Shown: piece by piece, positions 37,301 to 47,306 of the stretch | Position numbering within the stretch: the stretch's first letter is position 1 | How the letters are laid out: each line of letters opens with the position of its first letter | Assembly: GCF_001625305.1 (NCBI RefSeq) | Contig: NW_017803876.1 | Coordinates: 2,910,096 to 2,974,095, forward strand | Length of the DNA stretch: 64,000 nt | Source: Branchiostoma belcheri | Lineage: Eukaryota; Chordata; Leptocardii; Amphioxiformes; Branchiostomatidae | Reading direction: 5' to 3' | Program-made: the position numbers and the translations under genes | The notes under the pieces: generated by a model | Databases searched by the model: none | What the model was told of the DNA's origin: nothing | Seen by the model: only the letters and a program-made list of their open reading frames with translations

Positions 37301-40300
37301 CTTGTAATAACATGAGGACAGGTAGGAGAAACTATTGCACCTGGGAAAAGTGACCACCAACGGGACCCTTCCAAGTCAATTAACTGGCTCTCAGATCTGA
37401 CTTTTTAATCTTAGCAAAAGGAAAACAACACACCCAATGACGTAACTTTCCACTCCAATCTTCATTGAAATGGTGAAGACAAAGACCATTTCTGCCACCA
37501 TAGACTAGTCAGTACTCTAACTGTTAAACAAACATAAGGAATCTGCATATAGCAAACTTCAACTTTCCTGAAGTAAAGTTACACAAGAGACAAGACTAAA
37601 ATATTGAAGCAAACAAGCATTTCAGCACCGAGGACAGGATCCAAGTAATCTAATACCCATAAGGATTTACGAGTGGCAAACAAAACATTAGGAATCTGCC
37701 TATATCAAACTTAACCTAACTTCAGCTACGTGCCCAACACACTTATCTTGAGGTGTAGGGGTTACCCAGTGTGCTTGGCTATGTAAAAGTAAGCTGGAGC
37801 AAAGCCACATTGCACCATCAGCAGTCCAAAAAGTATGACACTTTCTCACAAGCATTATGCTTCCAGACTCATTCAAGAAGAAGAACCAAGAAGCTAATAA
37901 AGACTAACAAAGAACAAAACAAGGATTTCAGCACCGAGGACAGGCCCATGTAATTACCTTGTTCTGTGTACTGAAACCACATGGTAGGAAAACCTATATC
38001 TTAGATACAATATATGCACATAAAAATTTGGTCCTAATTAAGGATTTGATTAATATACTAATATTCATAGGCAATCTCAACACTTAAGTGAAGAGGAGCC
38101 ATGTAGACTACACCCTTATTTACATGTTAGCATCTAATGATGTTAGGCACTTAGTCTAGATGGCTTTCATGTGAAAATTTACCTAATCATATCATACTCA
38201 ATTTTCTTATTCATGTTAGAATGTTGAACTAATTGTTTCTCATCACCACATTAAAATTTAATAATCATGTTAGTCAGCTAGTGATGACATTACCAATGTT
38301 GGCACCAAGACTTTATCAAATTTATAAACAAGACCTGTCTTTGTATGTTACATGTTCTACTGAACTCAGAAATTAGTCAGGAAATTACACTATGTCAATA
38401 AGAAGATGTTTTCTTTGAATCATGTACATTTTGCATTTTTCTCCTACATCAATTGCCATTTAGATACTAAGTTCAACAAGGTACTTTGCTCTAATGTAAT
38501 ATTATGGCCAGCAATCAAGAAATGATACCATACTTTCACACAGGGTTGTTCTGAATTCACGGTTGTTCAAATATCTGTGTCCCTACTGGCTACACAACAG
38601 AGCAGTCACAAACTTTGAACACATGGGTAACCCAGGTTCATCTACAAAAACCAATACAGTTAAACAAACAAATTAAGTCTGCACATAATTTGCTCACAAA
38701 GCTGCCAGAGGAAATGTGCAAAAAGTGACAGATTTATTTACTAATATCAGGTATGTAGGTCACTGCACAAGGAATTGTTACAGCATCTTGATTTACATGT
38801 CATGCTAACCTGGGGGGAGCTTTGTAAAACAATTCACAAAAACTTCTCAAAATATTGTACCCTTTCAGATTGAAAGCTTTATTCATTGTATCAAAGATTA
38901 AATGTTGGCATAATAACAAACTTATTTTGAGACACATTCTATATATAAAAACACCATTCCTGAAATTGAGCTAGTCAGATTCTACACTTGACTCTAAATT
39001 CTCCTATTCATGGTTACTTTCTACAAGCTAATAAAAGGAATTCTTGATTTTCATAGTACGGATTTTCTCAAGATTTAACCATAGGAGGGAGTCTCTAAGA
39101 AAGCAGTTATGATAACACAAATCATCTCTAATACACTCTACATATCAAGATATAAGGCATCTGGCTGTGAAAATTATTTCCTCAAATTAAGTGAAGAAAA
39201 TGACTTTAAGTATTGAAGCTAACAATGATTTCAGCACCAAGGACAGGATCCAAATAACTCTTGTACATGTGTTCTGAAGCCACCTGGTAGAGAAGCCTAC
39301 AAGTTATCCTCATCAGTCATGAGATATTACTCATCTTACTATTCTTAGCCTTCAGTACCCCCCATCCCCAGCTCCCTAAAACAGATGGCCCTGCTAAGTA
39401 AAGATACTCTTATCTGTCATCAAACTGTTTTTTTCTTACGACTTCTAAACACCAGCTGGCAACTGTAATGTCTAAGTACAGATAACAATCTGAAACAAGA
39501 TGACTAGAATAATCAAATAATTCACAGATCTATTACATTTCTCATCCAGGAGCTGTAATCAGTTTTGTTGGCACGGGATTGAACAGGCAAAGCAATTTCT
39601 GATCACCACCAAGACAGCCCCTATTCCTGATCATCCTTCAGTGACAAAACAGGAGCCACATGGTTTCTGTTTGGAGGCTTTATCTAGCCTACCACACAAG
39701 GTTTTCTCACATGATGTAGTCACAGAAAAATTCCTGATTCCCATGTTCTGCCTGTGGCAAACAGACTCCCAGAGGGTTTAATGGATCCAACATTCAAGTT
39801 TCCTTGGGGCAACATCTACTAATGTGCAGCTGTTACACAAGTCAGCTTTACTAAAGTAGCTAATGCACACTTGACATTCTGATGAGGTTATCACAACTGG
39901 TTCCACTAAAAGAAATGAAATAACCATGAAAACGCTTACTTTAGTGCATGCCAAGAATATCTGCCTGCAACAGAAGCTTTTAGCACAAAGAAATCTTTTA
40001 CAGAAATGCCTACTTGACATTTTCAACCTAACCAAAAATATCTTTTTCAGGTTTGATCTTTATTAACAGTATGATAACACAATTACATATAAAAACACTG
40101 CACCTGTGGCACTGACTTGCAGCTTCTCTTTTAGCAGAATAAAGAACTTTAAAATTGATTTTATTCCCACTTCTGGTCATGATAAGCTATGTTGTGATGA
40201 GTAGCTTGGTTGTAATAACTTTATGTCCTTTTTTGTTCAATAGGTATTGAGTAAAAAAGTTATGGCTGGTGTAAAAACAAGAAACAGATGTGCCCTACCT

Positions 40301-43300
40301 TCCTGTAGAAGTTTTCCATAAACCCTAGTCAGTTCTAGCAGGGAGGCTGTCCCACTGTTGGGGTCGATGGCACCAAACACCCAGGCATCACGGTGGTTAC
40401 CCAGCAGCACATAGCGGTCTGGAAAGTTGAACAACAAATCAATACACAGCATTGGTTTCCAGTAAGCAGCAAATGGGATCTTACAACTTGGTTCTCTCAT
40501 TGTTTACATGTCCTTTTATCATTCTTTTCCTTACACATTTTCACTCCACAAACACCTAAAAACTTTCCAACATTTTCTTATTCAATCATGACTACTAGTA
40601 AATTTTGACATTCGTTAGGAAAAGGGTATGTCCAGTATTCAGGTTATCCTGATCTATGAAAGATTGATTCCACAAGACAAAGTTTAGTTAGAGCATGAAG
40701 TTGACTTTTGATGGTCATAGAACTTTAAGAAACACAACCGCAACTGATATACATTGTACTCTCATATGCTGAAAGAGATGAATATATCACTTTCAGTGTC
40801 AACTCCACTAAAGTCTTACGTATCTCAAAGTCCCATAATACATACTTATGATTGGAAAGGAATTGCTTTCTTGTTATAATCAATGCAATACATGTCAAAT
40901 AGAAGCTCCATGATTTGTTAATGTCTCCACCCCTACAGATAGGGTAATGTTCAGTTCTGTCATGCTCTAGCATTTTGCATATGGAGTATGATTTGAACCT
41001 AAGTTAATCATATCTATCTATACATTGTGTTAGTAGAAGAAAATCATATCTACATCTTGTCTAATTATAATTTTTATTGGATGGAGGCACTTGCTCTCTG
41101 TGCACCCCGCTTTTCCTCTCACTTGCACGATCAAACCATCAGTTCCACATACAACCGAATCAGTCGCTGTCTGGTGAGCTCTACTCGAGCACACACCAAA
41201 GGAATCAAAACTGATCACGGGCTGAGATAACGTCACATTCTCCTCATGACTTTTCACTGATGGCTCTACACTTCTGCCCCTTGAAATGGAGTTTTACATA
41301 ATCCATAGATTGTGTATCACTTTCTGGCAGCCAGGTAATAAAGGTGAACTGTAGGTATTTTCAATGACAAAATTGTTTTTGCCTAACTGTGTGACCCAAC
41401 TATGTGCAGGAGCGCCACCTAGAGGAATGCATGTGTATGTGCATGTGCCTGTGTCTCCTCAGTCAAAAGCTAGGTTTACATCAATATTTCAGGTTGCTGT
41501 CAACACATCAGCTGTTTATTTTAGAAGGCACAGGGCAACCTGATTCCTCCAATAAGTCTTGCACAGAAAACATAACTTGTGTGAGAGTGGGTATTTTGAA
41601 CCCTGTAAGGTGTACATCACTGTACAAATTTGCCTCAGTATTTGACTCTGCTGAAAGACCACACCACATTTCACTATGAATCAGAAAACAAAATCAAAGA
41701 AAAATGATCTGTCTCCAGATTTTGCCCCTACATATAGATTGTAGATAAAAGATTTGATATTTGAATAGACACTGAGACATCCCTAGCTTATAATATATAC
41801 TTACTGTACCAATTTACCTACCTGATTCTATACTGCCATTGATATACCCGATCACATTGGTGATGGTCCTGTTCTCAAAGACATTGTGCACGTGCATCTT
41901 CATCTTCCTGGAGGGAACAAGAGGAGTTGCTTGTTTTGATGTTGTCTGTCATACTGACATATAAAAACCTGCCTCCAAACATTAAATGTTACATGTATGT
42001 GAGTCAAACTTAAATAGTTTTCAAAAGTTGTGTGATTATCAAATTGAAACACCAAAATACATATGTCACCGGTAGCACTATAAAAGCATGTTTTAACCTA
42101 CCCATTGCCATATTCCCCAGTAAAGCCAGGCCCAAGTCTGTAGGTGATGTTCAGGCCTCCTACCCAGTCCTCTGGAGCCTCTGCTCCACCAAGGTTTCTA
42201 CACATACGCACACAAGCATTCAAAATCAAATCTAAGATGATACTACATAACACATAGTATTTTGTACCATTCAACAAATGAAACTGTTAAATGGTACCAG
42301 ACTGAAACTGCATGGCAAGTATATGTATTTAAGGGACTGATAATGTAAAGCAGTTATTCTCAATTGAGGATGCTTTTTCTATTGGTAATGCAATATTGCC
42401 TGAGGCTCCCACATATACAGGAAGAAAGGCTGCATATCCTGTCCAAAATCTACTTACAGTGAAGACCGGAGAGGTTACCACGAAAAGTTTCAAGATTTAC
42501 ATTATATCATTATGAAGGAGAGTCTTGGCCGACCTGAGGTATTTTACAGCATCGCCCCAGCTGATGGGGGTGGTGGGGATACGTGGCAGTTTGGCATCTT
42601 TCTGCTGCAGTCTGTATGCAGTATCTGTGGGTGGGAACAGAAAACTCTGTCTCTCGGATTTTAGAGATGTACTAAGGGATATCACTACTTGCAAGTAGCA
42701 TGTGTGAGTCATCTATTTTATTTAGCTATTTCAACCACTTCCTTCTTATCATAAACTTGTACATATATGGAAGACATTAATAGGGGTTTGTACATTAATA
42801 GACATAGATATACATGTAGGCAGGTGTACAATCATTCATCAGTAGAACACAAGTTATTCAATATACAAGTATGCCCCCTAGTGGTCTACATTATAAATAC
42901 AGATCACCTGCTACAAATGTAGTTGCTGGTACATGTAGTACATGTTGGTAATTGAAACATCCAAAATATTTGTGACCTAGTAACAATAAAGCAGAAATAG
43001 TAAGAAATCTTGACGTGTAGTCTTGATGTGTTGTAGCCAAGTGGGAAACTGAGGTATGTTATCAAGTCCATGACGTATGTTATCAAGTCCATGACGTTAA
43101 CCACCATAGTATCAGATCTCCCCCTCACCTGTAGAAGGGAAGCCAGGTGTGAGTGCGTCGCCCTGCCCAGTGAAGAGTGTCCCACGTTGTAACCCAGTCT
43201 CAGGCATCCACAAACCTTTGGGGTACGCAGGAAGGTTGTTAGGGTCAACGTCCTGTGGGTCAGAGTAGATGATGACTCCTATTGCTCCGGCTGCCTCGGC

Positions 43301-46084
43301 ATTCTCCACCTGCAGATAGCACGCAAAAATAAAGGCAAAAATGGCATGTTTAAAGTTAAAACTTTTGTTCCAACACAAAAAATTCTCTCACCTGGAGCTT
43401 TCCACCAGTCACTCTGGTCTTCCTCAGTAGACTGACCCAGTGAAGCTTGTCACATGGCTTCTTTGAAGTGTGACGTCAACACTGGGTCAAAGGTATCTGG
43501 CAGACGATGTCGACCCCCATCGCTTTTCAATGTAGGGTGATGGGCCCTGATGTATATGGCTTCCTTCACCCCTCTCAAGAAATAGTCTTGTTCAGTGTCT
43601 AAAATCCTTACAGTGTCAAGTGAAACAAAATGTCCGGGTGACTCTATGTGGATGCGTTGAGACACCTCTGAACTGGCAGAGCTAGGCCGTGTATGTTCTT
43701 GAAACCTGGCTTTTAGAGACTTCTCTGTTTCCCCAATGTACGTTTCCTGGCAGGGCCCTTGTTGTAGCCTGCCACGGCAAAAACAACAAGCTGCAGGGGA
43801 TGTGGTAAATGACACCACACTTCTTCTCTTTGGGGGTTTTGTCCTTGGGCGCAACAAGAATGTGTCTTAAAGTAGTGGTTGGTTTAATACACTTCAAAGA
43901 AGCCACGTGACAAGCTTCACTGGGTCAGACTACTAAGGAAGACCAGAGTGACTGGTCGAAAGCTCTAGGTGAGAGAATTTTTGGGGGGGTTGGAACAAAA
44001 GTTTTAACTTTAAACATGTAACTACCAACAACAGATGAACTTTCATGATAGCAAAAATGGCATGTCACTTTTCACTTTTATCATTCATGATTTCTAGTGA
44101 AAAAGTAAAAAATGAAGAAGCACAATGTTAAGACGTGATCCAAGTCAGCATATTGTTTTAGTTATAAGAAGTGAAAAGTTGAAGTCTGAAGTAAAGTTAG
44201 TATGACATATCAAAGCTAATGTCTGTCAGCAGACTCAAGTAAGCTCCAACCTTGCTGCCTCGGAAGATCCGCCCATATCTCACGATGATGATTTTGCCAC
44301 TGCAGTTGATGTTGTTCTTCTGTAGGTACTCAAAGTCTTTTACTGTTCCATAGTTACCATACACCAGGTCACCCTGAAATGGGACATAAAAATGATAACT
44401 TTGTGGAGGTAATCTGTAGCTCATTGCCACTGAAAGGAATTAAAAGATGATAAGGTGAGACTACATTACTTTTAGTGACTTTCAATATCTGTACTGCATA
44501 TCTGGTTATAACCAACAGCTTTGCAGGCATGTGGTGGCACCCTGATGATTGACCTATCACACCTAAGCCAAGGTGCTGTTTTTAAGCTATCTATAGGGGA
44601 TGTAGTCGATGTACCCACTGTACTCCGTGACAATGAGTTCTCCTCTGTGGTCGTTCTCAAAAAAATGAATTATTGACCATCTCAGTCCTGGGTTGGCTTT
44701 GTAAGTACTTGTTGATATAAATGTTAGTCAATGTTGTTGTACCTCTGGCTCACCACTGGGTGAGTAGGCATTGAACGGTCGCGTCACGTCCGAGTCGTTC
44801 TGCTGCGGGATGATGGGCTTCTCACGTGGGGACGACTTCTCCACTTCTTCTCCAGCGTGCGTGAGGATGGACACGTAACTGTCCGTGGTGTTGTCAGGGT
44901 ACGACATCAGGACCCTGTAGGGAACTTTCTTCACCACATCCAGACCGTAGTCCTGCCACTTGTCGTGGATGTAGTCTACCAGGACCTTCTCATCACGGGC
45001 GCTGCCTGCGAGATGGGGCCTGATGGTCAGAAACCTGAAGAAGAAGGTTATTATATTAATGTCACATTTTGGATCAATAGTCTTTCTGACTTATCTTATT
45101 GTGGGGGTGGGGGGTTCAACAGGTTTGTTTGTTTGTTCCGCTTCACTGGTAAACCACCTTTAGGCATTTTGTAGTTATTGGATATTAAATCTTCCTAAAA
45201 CTAATAAGAGTTCTTCAAATTAACGAATATTCAATTGAGGTTTGATATCAGCTATCATAGCTAGTATCTTTTAAACGTAGCTGATATCACATGAGTTACT
45301 AGTAGAAACAACTGATGAAATATGTGGTTTCAAATTACATGAAATATGTCATGCATGACATTTCTGGGTAATTTGTTGTTACGGCCCCAGGAGTATATTT
45401 AGTAGCTGGATGCAAACCAGTCTATCTTTTCAGTTCATATTTCACTGCTTTATATAATAAAGGAGAGTCATGGCTATTTAGATCATATGTATGTCATTCT
45501 TAATACGATAAGTGTGCAGAGCCAAAAGTGTTGAACAATAGGCGGTGTAGAACAATAGGTAGCAGTACACCAGGTGTTCAGGTCAGGTGTGTACCTAAAT
45601 AATTTTACAGGTAACGTTACAGGCCTGTACTAGGAACAGGGCCCTACTGTCTACAGTTTATTTGTAGGTTAGCAGACATATACCTAGTTATTGAGTCAGA
45701 TTACGTAAATCATTACAGTGTGGCAAGACAGCTCACGCACCTTAAGTGTTTATCAATCTCAGCAGGCTTCACTTCGTCTATCATTCTCTGGGTGATGCTT
45801 GTGTCCCCCTCTCTAGCCCATGGCCGTTGTCCTCGCGCCACGCTGTCCCTGAATTCGTAGTACCCAAGGACGGCACCTAGAATGACCCCGAAGAACAGAA
45901 CGACGATGCCGACGCAGACCAGACGACACTTGGACCAGACGACGGTGCCTCTGCTTCGCCGGCGGCGGAAGTCGTACAGTTCTATGTCGTCCATGGCGTC
46001 ATCATCGGCGAGGTACCGCCGCTCACTCGAACTCGTCATTCTGTGCATTGCCGCGGCCGGTACCAGCGGAATCGCGTTTTCCAT
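28160..46084 (-). CDS. FOLH1-like: Glutamate carboxypeptidase II / NAALADase-like M28B metallopeptidase, complete, 17 exons
   Basis: A type II membrane zinc exopeptidase of the family that releases C-terminal glutamate (N-acetyl-aspartyl-glutamate, polyglutamyl folates). The exons (listed separately) total 2376 bases, exactly 791 codons plus stop, with every phase matched; human FOLH1 has 750 residues. A cytosolic tail of about 54 residues, longer than in human, precedes a membrane helix (about 55-75) and the ectodomain. By family alignment the zinc ligands are H413, D423, E461, D489 and H596 and the general base is E460. The H-D, D-E and E-D spacings (10, 37, 28) equal those of human FOLH1. 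YVNVDI and WGAEE resemble NAALADL1 as recalled, so the exact paralogue (FOLH1/NAALAD2/NAALADL1) is unresolved. Confidence 0.94.
28400..28690 (-). mobile_element. Candidate tRNA-derived SINE
   Basis: On the minus strand, GAGTTCAAATCC resembles a polymerase III B box. It is followed by GGGACATTAAGCCAAGG and TTAAAGCAGC, the arrangement I associate with tRNA-derived SINEs of marine deuterostomes. No clean target duplication or tail was found, so the ends are approximate. It lies in FOLH1-like intron 16. Confidence 0.4.
30336..30352 (+). promoter_or_regulatory. RE1/NRSE-like motif
   Basis: TTCAGCACCAAGGACAG: the left half TTCAGCACC and the core GGACAG of the REST-binding RE1 element are both perfect. 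The right-most bases diverge from the consensus GGACAGCGCC. It lies in FOLH1-like intron 16. Confidence 0.45.
30837..30929 (-). CDS. FOLH1-like: FOLH1-like exon 16
   Basis: Encodes [20 protein letters not shown] then [10 protein letters not shown], matching human VLRMMNDQLMFLERAFIDP. Confidence 0.94.
31395..31476 (-). CDS. FOLH1-like: FOLH1-like exon 15 (helical dimerisation region)
   Basis: Encodes [20 protein letters not shown] then RVIDRN, aligned with human [20 protein letters not shown]. Confidence 0.9.
31910..32165 (-). CDS. FOLH1-like: FOLH1-like exon 14 (last zinc ligand)
   Basis: Encodes [20 protein letters not shown] through [11 protein letters not shown]596 in YHSAYETYD is the predicted final zinc ligand. 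Confidence 0.94.
32447..32537 (-). CDS. FOLH1-like: FOLH1-like exon 13
   Basis: Encodes [20 protein letters not shown] then [10 protein letters not shown], matching the LGSGNDFEVFFQRLGI region. The donor is a strong GTAAGT. Confidence 0.93.
32638..32750 (-). CDS. FOLH1-like: FOLH1-like exon 12
   Basis: Encodes [20 protein letters not shown] onward. The 3' end is the least certain boundary of the gene: CCT|GTGTGT is the only nearby donor found in the phase needed by exon 13. Confidence 0.75.
33401..33468 (-). CDS. FOLH1-like: FOLH1-like exon 11
   Basis: Encodes [20 protein letters not shown] then KQ, aligned with the human LRVDCTPLMYSLVHNLTKE segment. Confidence 0.88.
33797..33860 (-). CDS. 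FOLH1-like: FOLH1-like exon 10
   Basis: Encodes [20 protein letters not shown] then Q; D489 is a predicted zinc ligand. The donor is GTAAGG. Confidence 0.93.
34526..34608 (-). CDS. FOLH1-like: FOLH1-like exon 9 (catalytic glutamates)
   Basis: Encodes [20 protein letters not shown] then GSSEWTE. E460 is the predicted general base and E461 a zinc ligand. Confidence 0.95.
34755..34955. repeat. Degenerate tandem duplication
   Basis: Two units beginning GTCAAACACATCC and ending near CATAGTNACTNCTGGCAG, roughly 100 bp each, diverged by substitutions and small indels. Confidence 0.6.
37575..39320 (+). repeat. Dispersed repeat family (three copies) carrying RE1-like motifs
   Basis: Three related segments at about 37.58-37.72, 37.86-38.01 and 39.2-39.32 kb share a GATTTCAGCACC(A/G)AGGACAGG core. 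In two of them a downstream CTGAA(A/G)CCACNTGGTAG block is also shared. The RE1-like cores are at 37621-37637, 37927-37943 and 39229-39245. AGGAATCTGC(A/C)TATA also recurs at about 37.54 and 37.69 kb. It looks like an old transposon or locally duplicated sequence. Confidence 0.6.
40299..40418 (-). CDS. FOLH1-like: FOLH1-like exon 8 (first zinc ligands)
   Basis: Encodes [20 protein letters not shown] then [19 protein letters not shown]. It contributes zinc ligands H413 (NHRD) and D423 (IDPNSG). Confidence 0.95.
41409..41428 (-). promoter_or_regulatory. CTCF-like motif
   Basis: Minus strand CCTCTAGGTGGCGCTCC resembles the CTCF core, with the 3' part AGGTGGCGCT perfect. It lies in FOLH1-like intron 7. 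Confidence 0.25.
41822..41907 (-). CDS. FOLH1-like: FOLH1-like exon 7
   Basis: Encodes [20 protein letters not shown] then YINGSIES, matching human KVKMHIHSTNEV...NVIGTLRG. Confidence 0.92.
42102..42197 (-). CDS. FOLH1-like: FOLH1-like exon 6
   Basis: Encodes [20 protein letters not shown] then [11 protein letters not shown], matching human YNVGPGFTGNF. The donor is GTAGGT. Confidence 0.92.
42534..42624 (-). CDS. FOLH1-like: FOLH1-like exon 5
   Basis: Encodes [20 protein letters not shown] then SWGDAVKYL. The donor AG|GTCGGC is unusual, but phase and homology on both sides support it. Confidence 0.9.
42869..42887 (-). promoter_or_regulatory. CTCF-like motif
   Basis: Minus strand GACCACTAGGGGGCAT closely follows the CTCF core CCASYAGRKGGC. 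It lies in FOLH1-like intron 4. Confidence 0.3.
43054..43095. repeat. Two tandem 21-bp units
   Basis: GTATGTTATCAAGTCCATGAC occurs twice in direct succession, in FOLH1-like intron 4, with no mismatch. Confidence 0.9.
43129..43309 (-). CDS. FOLH1-like: FOLH1-like exon 4
   Basis: Encodes [20 protein letters not shown] through [11 protein letters not shown], matching the human NAQLAGAKGVILYSDP and LTPGYPA segments. Confidence 0.94.
43350..44050 (-). mobile_element. Truncated Penelope-like retroelement with GIY-YIG endonuclease remnant
   Basis: Minus-strand frames encode a linker ending [13 protein letters not shown] and, after a frameshift, [17 protein letters not shown], together a GIY-YIG endonuclease of Penelope type. 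The reverse transcriptase is missing (5' truncation). Arms of about 122 bp (43350-43471 and about 43890-44012) are inverted copies, as in inverted pseudo-LTRs. A 15-bp direct repeat, GCAAAAATGGCATGT, flanks the insertion (43335-43349 and 44051-44065). It lies in FOLH1-like intron 3 and is not functional. Confidence 0.82.
43450..43906 (-). pseudogene. Broken GIY-YIG endonuclease coding region of the Penelope-like fragment
   Basis: Two overlapping frames share the domain: the GIY-containing N-terminal part ends in one frame and the YIG part continues in another, separated by a frameshift near 43.76 kb. Downstream peptide [20 protein letters not shown] is characteristic of the element C-terminus. 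Confidence 0.75.
44251..44373 (-). CDS. FOLH1-like: FOLH1-like exon 3 (apical/PA domain)
   Basis: Encodes [18 protein letters not shown] through [20 protein letters not shown]. The donor AAG|GTTGGA is weak, but the join to [11 protein letters not shown] reproduces the family alignment. Confidence 0.9.
44743..45034 (-). CDS. FOLH1-like: FOLH1-like exon 2
   Basis: Encodes [20 protein letters not shown] through YSPSGEPE, matching human IPHLAGTEQN through FSPQGMPE. Confidence 0.93.
45741..46084 (-). CDS. FOLH1-like: FOLH1-like exon 1 (cytosolic tail, membrane anchor)
   Basis: Encodes a charged N-terminal tail ([20 protein letters not shown]), then the hydrophobic [20 protein letters not shown] signal-anchor, then the stalk. 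Arg-rich residues on the cytosolic side fit type II topology. The donor is AG|GTGCGT. A Met at residue 16 is an alternative start. Confidence 0.9.
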
Positions 46085-47306
46085 ACACTGTCTACAGCCC
46101 CCAGGTCCTGCACAGCGCCGGGGGAACTGTCTGCGTCACAGAATTAAAGAGATTTCGTGGACAGAAATCAGACTTGGCAACTAACCTAAAGTCTCTGCCT
46201 AAGCTTGTTGATTTCAACATCGTTTGGGTTAGAGGTCATTGGACGAAACCACTGTGTAGGTGACATAGGGAAGATGACACAGCCAGTTTGGTTTTGACCA
46301 TGATAAGATACACATGATTGGTACCATCTGGGTGGGCAAATTCCCCTTGTGATTTTTGATAACACGTAGCACATAAATTTTAGTATATAAGGAGAATCAG
46401 ATAATTCAGAGAATCGCAAGGGGAATTTGGCCGCCCAGAGATAGTACCGATATGTCCTCTGGTCCATGCATGGGCCACTAAGCAGGGGCGCCCTCTGTCT
46501 GCTTGGATAGGTAATACAGACTACGCGAGTTGGGTGCCATGCATGGCCAGTGACCTAATCAAACCACCAGAAATGCATGAAGCAATATATGATTTGAAAC
46601 ATGTACCATATGCCGAAATAGGCTGGTTCTCTACAAATGATCGCTACGAGGCTTGGTTAAATGCCAAAGTGCTTTACCGACGAGCTTATATAACGTTACA
46701 TGTGGGACCTCCTTGGTTTTACCAATATAATAGACTGAGAGAGTGTCTGGTATGTGAAAACAGACCATGTTGTTTGTTACAAGGTTGAATTGTGTATTTT
46801 GACTGTCCTACCCTTAACGCCTAACATAATGAGAGACAAACACAAAGAAGGTGATAACAATCCAAAAAGTTAATTCAGGCATTTAATCGGCACTTCAAAG
46901 CATAAATCAGCATCGATGGAAGATTTAGGAAAATATAAAACATATCTCTCTCTGTATATATACCATTTGTGACTAATATCATATACTTGTCTTGCTTTAA
47001 GGGCTAAAATACTATATTTCAATATTAGATTGATGGCAAACCTCGGCGGATATGTATGTACCAGTTTGTCTACATACATATGTATTTAGAACAAGGTGCA
47101 ACAACACACATCATAGGGCAAGATCAAGTGGATCAACTTGTCATCATGGCACATGTCCTTTCAATCAAGCACACCTTTTCGTGTCCAAATCTATGGGGTT
47201 TTCTCGACGACAGCATTTATCGTCACGTTACGGATTTCTTATTAAGTCATTTCTTAAGTCATTAACTGACGTTGCGTCCCTAACTGGCAAAGATTGAGCT
47301 CGACTG
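46085..47306. other. Region between ANKUB1-like and FOLH1-like genes
   Basis: About 1.2 kb holding the FOLH1-like promoter and 5' leader, a short inverted-repeat element and the ANKUB1-like 3' flank. No further gene recognised. Confidence 0.6.
46320..46448. mobile_element. Short MITE or inverted-repeat element
   Basis: GGTACCATCTGGGTGGGCAA... at 46320-46354 pairs with the reverse complement of 46411-46448, including an exact AAATTCCCCTTG block. Mismatches are few. The 129-bp element lies 236 bp upstream of the FOLH1-like start codon. The flanking GATT/GATA may be a degenerate target duplication. Confidence 0.6.

Larger units (their letters stand above)
34609..40298. other. FOLH1-like intron 8, 5.7 kb
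   Basis: The largest intron of the gene. It holds a degenerate tandem duplication (34755-34955) and a small dispersed family carrying RE1-like motifs (37.6-39.3 kb). No coding sequence recognised. Confidence 0.75.
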
